Assembly: GCA_002395835.1 (NCBI GenBank)
Contig: DGVD01000018.1
Location: 248,001 to 312,000, forward strand
Source of the DNA: Bacteroidales bacterium UBA4293
GTDB lineage: Bacteria; Bacteroidota; Bacteroidia; Bacteroidales; Bacteroidaceae
DNA length: 64,000 bases
Reading direction: 5' to 3'
A model generated the notes under the pieces. The model searched no databases. It was given only the letters and a program-made list of their open reading frames with translations, and was not told the origin of the DNA. Position 1 is the first letter of the stretch; every line of letters starts with the position of its first letter. A program made the translations under genes and the position numbers. This document shows, piece after piece, positions 59,684 through 64,000 of this stretch.

Positions 59684-60292
59684 ATGGAACTTGAAGAATT
59701 ACGTGCCAGTTGGAACGTGCTCAATGAGCGTCTGGCAGAAAACGAAATATTGAATCAACGCATGGTGAAGGAGATGATCTCACAGAAGACGAAGTCGGCC
59801 TTCGACAAAATCTATCACATGGGGCTCTATAATCTGTTTGTGATTTTCTTTATGATGACACTGGTCTTTCCGTGGATTTACATGCACACCCCGATGATGG
59901 CTTTTTCTTTTGCAATGGTGGAGGTAGTGATGGGAATAGGTCTTTTGCTGGAGTGCCGCAAGATTTACTGGCTTTCCCAGTTCAACATGGAACAGAAGTC
60001 TAGCAAGGAACTGATGAACCTGACCCTGCATTATAAGAAAGCGTATTACGAAGCCATCGTCTGGTCTGTGGCACTGGTTTGTCTGGTGATGGTGGCCTTC
60101 TATGTGGCAGAGCTGGGATTCAACCACAGAGCCGGTTATGAGATTAGTCTTCGCATCTTGCTTCCTATAGGACTGTCTTTGGCTACCTGTGCTTTCGGCT
60201 ATTTAGTAGGTCTTTGGCAGCGCCGTCGTCATGCTGCGCAGTTGCAGGAGATAGAGCAGGGATTAAAAGAGTTAAAGGAATTTGAAAACTAA
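59684..60292 (+). CDS. Four-helix membrane protein, candidate sigma regulator
   Basis: 202 residues. N-terminal coiled region (ELRASWNVLNERLAENEILNQR-type helix), four membrane segments (about 50-70, 72-92, 125-145, 155-175) and a basic/acidic C-terminal helix. It lies 10 bases after the sigma gene where an anti-sigma factor would be, but it lacks a recognisable zinc-finger or ASD motif. Role inferred from position only. Confidence 0.6.
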   Translation: MELEELRASWNVLNERLAENEILNQRMVKEMISQKTKSAFDKIYHMGLYNLFVIFFMMTLVFPWIYMHTPMMAFSFAMVEVVMGIGLLLECRKIYWLSQFNMEQKSSKELMNLTLHYKKAYYEAIVWSVALVCLVMVAFYVAELGFNHRAGYEISLRILLPIGLSLATCAFGYLVGLWQRRRHAAQLQEIEQGLKELKEFEN

Positions 60293-60304
60293 AAAACTAA
60301 AGCT

Positions 60305-60517
60305 ATGGGAACGAAGTTTTATAATAGATTCAAGGCAGTCATAGGAACCATCTTTGTGGTGGCAAGTCTGCTGAAACTAGCCACTATCTGGCACATTATT
60401 CACTGGAGCTGGTTCGAAAGAATGTCGGAAGAACCCGGTGGGACTTACCTGGCCATATTCATCCTTATCTTCGTGGGTATAAATCTGATTTTCGAAGGAA
60501 CGAAGCGAAACACCTAA
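60305..60517 (+). CDS. 70-aa membrane protein
   Basis: Two membrane segments (about 12-30 and 45-62) joined by a Trp/His-rich loop (IWHIIHWSWFERM). 12 bases after the previous gene, so part of the sigma-factor operon. Unknown function. Confidence 0.65.
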   Translation: MGTKFYNRFKAVIGTIFVVASLLKLATIWHIIHWSWFERMSEEPGGTYLAIFILIFVGINLIFEGTKRNT

Positions 60518-60571
60518 ACAGTTCAGGAGACGGGAAATCCGTCTAAGTAAAAGGAATCATTAAAAGGAAGA

Positions 60572-62938
60572 ATGATGAAAAATATAAAACTGAGGCTTAC
60601 CCTGCTGGCAGTCTCACTGATGACTATTGCGTCTACTTTTGCGCAAACCTTGAGCGGAAAAGTAACAGACGAAAACGGAACTCCACTGGCTTATGTGAAT
60701 GTGATTCTGCTCTCCCTACCCGATTCCACCTTCATACAAGGTGCCGTGACCGATGAGCAGGGGGTATATAAGATGGGTACTCCTAAGAACGAGGGGGTGC
60801 TGAAATTCTCCAGTGTGGGCTATGTGACGCTCCATGTGAAAACTGCAGACGGACTGACCATCCGGATGAAAGAAGATGCACAGATGCTGGGCGAAGTAGA
60901 GGTAAAAGGAACGCTGCCAAAGACGAAACTCACAGCCGAGGGATTGCAGACAAGCATCCGGGGGTCCGTGCTGGAAAATGTGGGAACAGCCAACGATGTA
61001 CTAGCCAGAACACCGGGTATCATCAAGGGGCAGAATGGAATAGAAGTCATAGGAAAAGGAGCTCCACTGGTGTACATCAACGGACGGAAGCTCACAGATG
61101 CTTCCGAATTAACTCGCTTACAAAGTAATGAGATTCAGAGCATTGAAGTGATTAACAACCCTGGCGCCCAATACGATGCCACCGTGCGCAGTGTGGTGCG
61201 CATCCGTACCATCAGAAGACAAGGCGATGGTTTCAGCTTCAACCTCAATGCCTCTGATGCCCAGTCGCTCCGTTGGAGTGAAGGGAACGATCCTTATGGT
61301 GCTTTCAACATGAACTATCGAACGGGGGGTGTGGACATTTTCGGTGGCATCAACTATGCCCGGAATACCTCCCGTCAGGAAAGCGATTTGGAGAAAGCCA
61401 CCTTCGGGAAATACCTCATTGAGAACAAGGGAAGTCTGCTGAATGAGTACAAGGGACAGAGCCTCTATGGAAATGCTGGTGTGAACTGGCAAATCTCCGA
61501 CAGCCACTCCGTGGGTGGTAAAATAGAATGGGGCACGCAGCTGCAGTATGATGTGCATACGGTGGTGAACGATAATGTCTTCAAGGACGGGGTACAAACC
61601 GATAAGCTTTCTACCATTTCTGATGATCTCATAGGGGATGACCCTATTTACAATCTGGGGGCCAATCTCTATTATAATGGGAAGGTACAGAAATGGGGCA
61701 TAGATGTGAACCTGGATTACTACGATAGTCAAAACTCTACAAAATCTGTTTCAAGAGAAGGCAGTTCAATGACGCACGATGCAGAGATTCACAGCACTAG
61801 CAATAGTACCAGTAAGCTCTATGCAGGGAAACTAGTCCTATCTTATCCCATCTGGAAGGGACAGTTGCAGGTTGGTACGGAAGAGACCTTCTCACGGCGT
61901 GACGACAACTATGCCATCACTGGCATCTCCATCCCTGCGTCAGAAGCCCAAGTGAAGGAAGACAATTACGCAGGCTTTGCCACCTATGCGTTCTATCTGC
62001 CTAAGTTCGGTCAGGTAAGTGCCGGAGCACGCTATGAGCATGTGCACTATGCCTATGAAGATGCGCTGACACCTGAGAACGACCTGACGCGTAATTATAG
62101 CAATCTTTTCCCTACGCTTTCTTATGCAGGGCAGGTGGGTAAGATACAACTGATGCTGAACTATAGTGCCAAGACCCGGAGGCCCAACTATGCCAATCTT
62201 TCCAGTGCCATACGCTACAATAGTAGGTATATCTGGCAGAGTGGTAATGCACAGTTGCAACCAGAATTGACGCACAACGTCAGTGCCACGGCTGTGTGGA
62301 AGTTCATCACCCTGATGGTGAACTACATGCGCACCAACGACCCTATCATGACGTGGTCATCGCCTTACAATGATGAAGGAGTGGTGCTGGTGAAACCCCG
62401 CAACATAGATACCCCGTTTAGGATGATGGTGGTTTATGGAATGATGAATCATACCATCGGAATCTGGACCATGAACTATACGCTGGGCCTTCAGAAACAG
62501 TGGCTTACAATTAATGCACCCGACCCACGTGAAACCTCTGGCATTCGGGTAACCAAGTTCAATGACAAGCCCATAGGGGTAGCGCAAATGCTAAATACCT
62601 TCAGATTCAAAGACGGCTGGCAACTGGAACTGGGTGGTTTGATGCAGACGAAAGGCTACTCACAGAATCTCTATATGAAGAATGTGTACCTCAACCTCAC
62701 GGCTGCTGTGCAGAAAACGCTCTTGAAAGACAATGCTCTGGTGCTTCGCTTGGAAGGGCAGGATTTAGCAAGACAGGCTCATATGAATGTGGATTCAGAT
62801 TTTGGCAGTCACACCATCAGGCAGACCAACATGATGGATACGCAGAAGGTGAAGTTCTCTATACGCTACACCTTTAATACGGCACAGAGTAAGTATCGTG
62901 GAACAGGTGCAGGAGCAGAAGAAAAAGCAAGAATGTAA
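60572..62938 (+). CDS. Outer-membrane beta-barrel protein with carboxypeptidase-regulatory-like and plug domains
   Basis: 788 residues. Signal peptide (LTLLAVSLMTIASTFA), CarboxypepD_reg-like domain (GKVTDENGTPLAYVNVIL, about 25-105), plug-like segment with IEVIGKGAPLVYINGRKL and IQSIEVINNPGAQYDA, then a long beta-barrel (SVGGKIEWGTQL, MLNYSAKTRRPNYANL). Belongs to the TonB-dependent-receptor-like OMP family without an obvious SusD partner. ATGATG gives two possible starts. Probably under the upstream ECF sigma factor. Confidence 0.88.
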   Translation: MMKNIKLRLTLLAVSLMTIASTFAQTLSGKVTDENGTPLAYVNVILLSLPDSTFIQGAVTDEQGVYKMGTPKNEGVLKFSSVGYVTLHVKTADGLTIRMKEDAQMLGEVEVKGTLPKTKLTAEGLQTSIRGSVLENVGTANDVLARTPGIIKGQNGIEVIGKGAPLVYINGRKLTDASELTRLQSNEIQSIEVINNPGAQYDATVRSVVRIRTIRRQGDGFSFNLNASDAQSLRWSEGNDPYGAFNMNYRTGGVDIFGGINYARNTSRQESDLEKATFGKYLIENKGSLLNEYKGQSLYGNAGVNWQISDSHSVGGKIEWGTQLQYDVHTVVNDNVFKDGVQTDKLSTISDDLIGDDPIYNLGANLYYNGKVQKWGIDVNLDYYDSQNSTKSVSREGSSMTHDAEIHSTSNSTSKLYAGKLVLSYPIWKGQLQVGTEETFSRRDDNYAITGISIPASEAQVKEDNYAGFATYAFYLPKFGQVSAGARYEHVHYAYEDALTPENDLTRNYSNLFPTLSYAGQVGKIQLMLNYSAKTRRPNYANLSSAIRYNSRYIWQSGNAQLQPELTHNVSATAVWKFITLMVNYMRTNDPIMTWSSPYNDEGVVLVKPRNIDTPFRMMVVYGMMNHTIGIWTMNYTLGLQKQWLTINAPDPRETSGIRVTKFNDKPIGVAQMLNTFRFKDGWQLELGGLMQTKGYSQNLYMKNVYLNLTAAVQKTLLKDNALVLRLEGQDLARQAHMNVDSDFGSHTIRQTNMMDTQKVKFSIRYTFNTAQSKYRGTGAGAEEKARM

Positions 62939-62999
62939 AATACTTGTCACAAATCCCTGCAGATTATCCCAAAATCTTGCAGGGATTGCTGCTTTTTCC

Positions 63000-63007
63000 T
63001 ATTTTTG
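63000..63007 (+). promoter_or_regulatory. -7 box TATTTTTG for the zinc-ribbon gene
   Basis: Exact match. The ATG at 63011 would be at or before the transcription start, so the ATG at 63044 is preferred. Confidence 0.55.
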
Positions 63008-63043
63008 CCCATGAGAACAACAATTAATTCAAAAATAACGAAT

Positions 63044-63319
63044 ATGGATAACGAGATGAAATTTTGTCAGAGCTGTGGCATGCCGCTGACTGACGAGTTG
63101 CTCGGTACGAATGCCGATGGAAGTAAGAACCAGGATTACTGTATCTTCTGCTATAAGGATGGTGAGTTCCTGCAAGATGTAACGATGGAAGGGATGATAG
63201 ACCATTGCGTGAAGTACCTGGATGAGATGAATCAGATGATGCCAAAGCCTATGACGGAAGCAGAATACCGCCAGATGGCATCAGCGTTCTTCCCGACACT
63301 GAAACGCTGGAGGACATGA
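63044..63319 (+). CDS. Zinc-ribbon domain protein
   Basis: 91 residues from the ATG at 63044. Two cysteine pairs (FCQSCGMPL and DYCIFCYKDG) bind zinc; the C-terminal half (EGMIDHCVKYLDEMNQMM) is helical. Resembles the 'putative zinc ribbon' family of Bacteroidetes and clostridia. Its stop overlaps the acetyltransferase ATG (ATGA). Confidence 0.8.
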   Translation: MDNEMKFCQSCGMPLTDELLGTNADGSKNQDYCIFCYKDGEFLQDVTMEGMIDHCVKYLDEMNQMMPKPMTEAEYRQMASAFFPTLKRWRT

Positions 63320-63861
63320 TGGAATCAAATAGAATCTTATTGCGCCCTTGGCGTGAATCGGATGCGAAGACACTGTTCAAATGGGCATCCGATCCTGAAG
63401 TCGGGCCTCGTGCAGGATGGGCACCGCATAAGAGTGTAGAAGAGAGTCTGGAGATTATCCGTACTGTATTCAATGATGCGTTGCACACATGGGCTATCGA
63501 GTTGAAAGAAACTGGTGAGGCGATTGGCGCAATGGGCTACGGTCCATCTTGCGAGTGTGACCTGCCAGCACGTGAAGGTGAACCGCTCGTTGGCTATTGG
63601 GTGGCAAAGCCCTATTGGAATCGTGGTATCTGTACGGAGGCTTTGCGGCTGATGTTAGACCATATCCGACAGACGACTGACATCAAATCGCTCATCAGTG
63701 GTCATTTCGTTGACAACCCCGCCTCTGGACGAGTGATGGAGAAATGCGGCTTTGTTCCCACAGGTGAAACCTGCATCGATGCGAATCAGTATCATGGTGA
63801 GAACAGGCCAATTAGAGTATTGAGACTGTCTTTATCGCATGGTGCTATTAGCCTGGAATAA
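63316..63861 (+). CDS. GNAT family N-acetyltransferase
   Basis: 181 residues, RimJ-type: ILLRPWRESDAKTLFKWASD at the start, GYWVAKPYWNRGICTEALRLM (acetyl-CoA site) and MEKCGFVPTGE near the C-terminus. Acceptor unknown. Translationally coupled to the zinc-ribbon gene. Confidence 0.9.
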   Translation: MMESNRILLRPWRESDAKTLFKWASDPEVGPRAGWAPHKSVEESLEIIRTVFNDALHTWAIELKETGEAIGAMGYGPSCECDLPAREGEPLVGYWVAKPYWNRGICTEALRLMLDHIRQTTDIKSLISGHFVDNPASGRVMEKCGFVPTGETCIDANQYHGENRPIRVLRLSLSHGAISLE

Positions 63862-63865
63862 GATA

Positions 63866-64000
63866 ATGACTCAGATACCTAACATCATAACTTTGCTCAG
63901 GATGGCAGGCTCGTTTGGTCTGCTCTTTTATGATGTGACGGGTGTGGTATTTTGGATAATTTATGGTCTTTGTGGTATCAGCGACATAGCCGATGGGTGG
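63866..64000 (+). CDS. CDP-alcohol phosphatidyltransferase, N-terminus (cut by window edge)
   Basis: 45 codons: MTQIPNIITLLRMAGSFGLL, a membrane helix, and SDIADGW, the beginning of the family's D-G-x2-A-R motif. Likely a phospholipid-synthesis enzyme (PgsA/PssA type). Starts 4 bases after the acetyltransferase stop. Confidence 0.75.
   Translation, partial: MTQIPNIITLLRMAGSFGLLFYDVTGVVFWIIYGLCGISDIADGW

Overview
The window reads as a chromosomal segment from a Bacteroidales bacterium, most likely family Bacteroidaceae. The main evidence is the promoter grammar: a TAnnTTTG box, often with TTTG about 20 bases upstream, precedes most transcription units. Supporting evidence is the gene families (DUF4230, DUF4836, DUF4738, DUF5687, DUF4421, DUF5063, ComEC without a nuclease domain, a 'smalltalk' microprotein, Ser/Cys lipoproteins) and A-rich instead of Shine-Dalgarno-like leaders. 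I cannot name the species from sequence alone.

Layout. 1-35 kb is a dense housekeeping backbone. It holds a DUF4738 lipoprotein, two DUF4230 proteins, an alanine/glycine symporter, ComEC, exonuclease III and a HerA-like ATPase. A six-gene minus-strand operon follows (rsmE, DUF4836 lipoprotein, ABC ATPase, FtsX-type permease, bile-acid-type symporter, secreted nuclease), then a nucleoside permease and the rlmI / RNase D-like exonuclease / DUF5063 run. Next come ftsK-lolA-trxB-DUF5687-ABC, rplU-rpmA, two secreted peptidases (C69, C1B), serS, an NfnAB-like flavoprotein fusion, uridine phosphorylase and mnmE. 35-48.7 kb is a more GC-rich metabolic region. It carries two DUF1080 (3-keto-glycoside hydrolase type) lipoproteins, a Tat-exported Gfo/Idh/MocA oxidoreductase, an amidohydrolase-monooxygenase fusion, an aldo/keto reductase, a nitroreductase next to two truncated genes, tRNA-Ser(CGA), small enzymes and a leucine-rich-repeat protein.

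48.7-55.8 kb is accessory and scarred. A 1-kb gene-free stretch contains an IS-end-like repeat cluster, a large nested inverted repeat and a 38-bp perfect palindrome. It leads into an HU-like DNA-binding gene with a structured leader, then a 'smalltalk' microprotein and a 71-aa membrane protein that occur twice as a duplicated cassette. Between the copies lie a secreted coiled-coil protein with a 21-bp in-frame tandem repeat and a membrane-protein fragment. After the second copy come a strong small-RNA candidate (promoter, 5' hairpin, terminator), a 33-bp tandem repeat, a frameshifted small ORF coupled to a DUF4421 gene, and fragments of an IS982-type transposase, an aldo/keto reductase and a flavoprotein. 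55.8-64 kb returns to core functions: a lipoprotein, murA (with Asp in place of the usual catalytic-loop Cys), murB, an ECF sigma factor with two membrane proteins and an outer-membrane beta-barrel, then a zinc-ribbon protein, a GNAT acetyltransferase and the start of a CDP-alcohol phosphatidyltransferase.

The observations most worth following are the HU/smalltalk locus with its nested inverted repeats and duplicated cassette, the unannotated small-RNA candidate at about 52.6 kb, and the twin broken genes at 36.7 kb that reveal a deletion next to the keto-glycoside genes.
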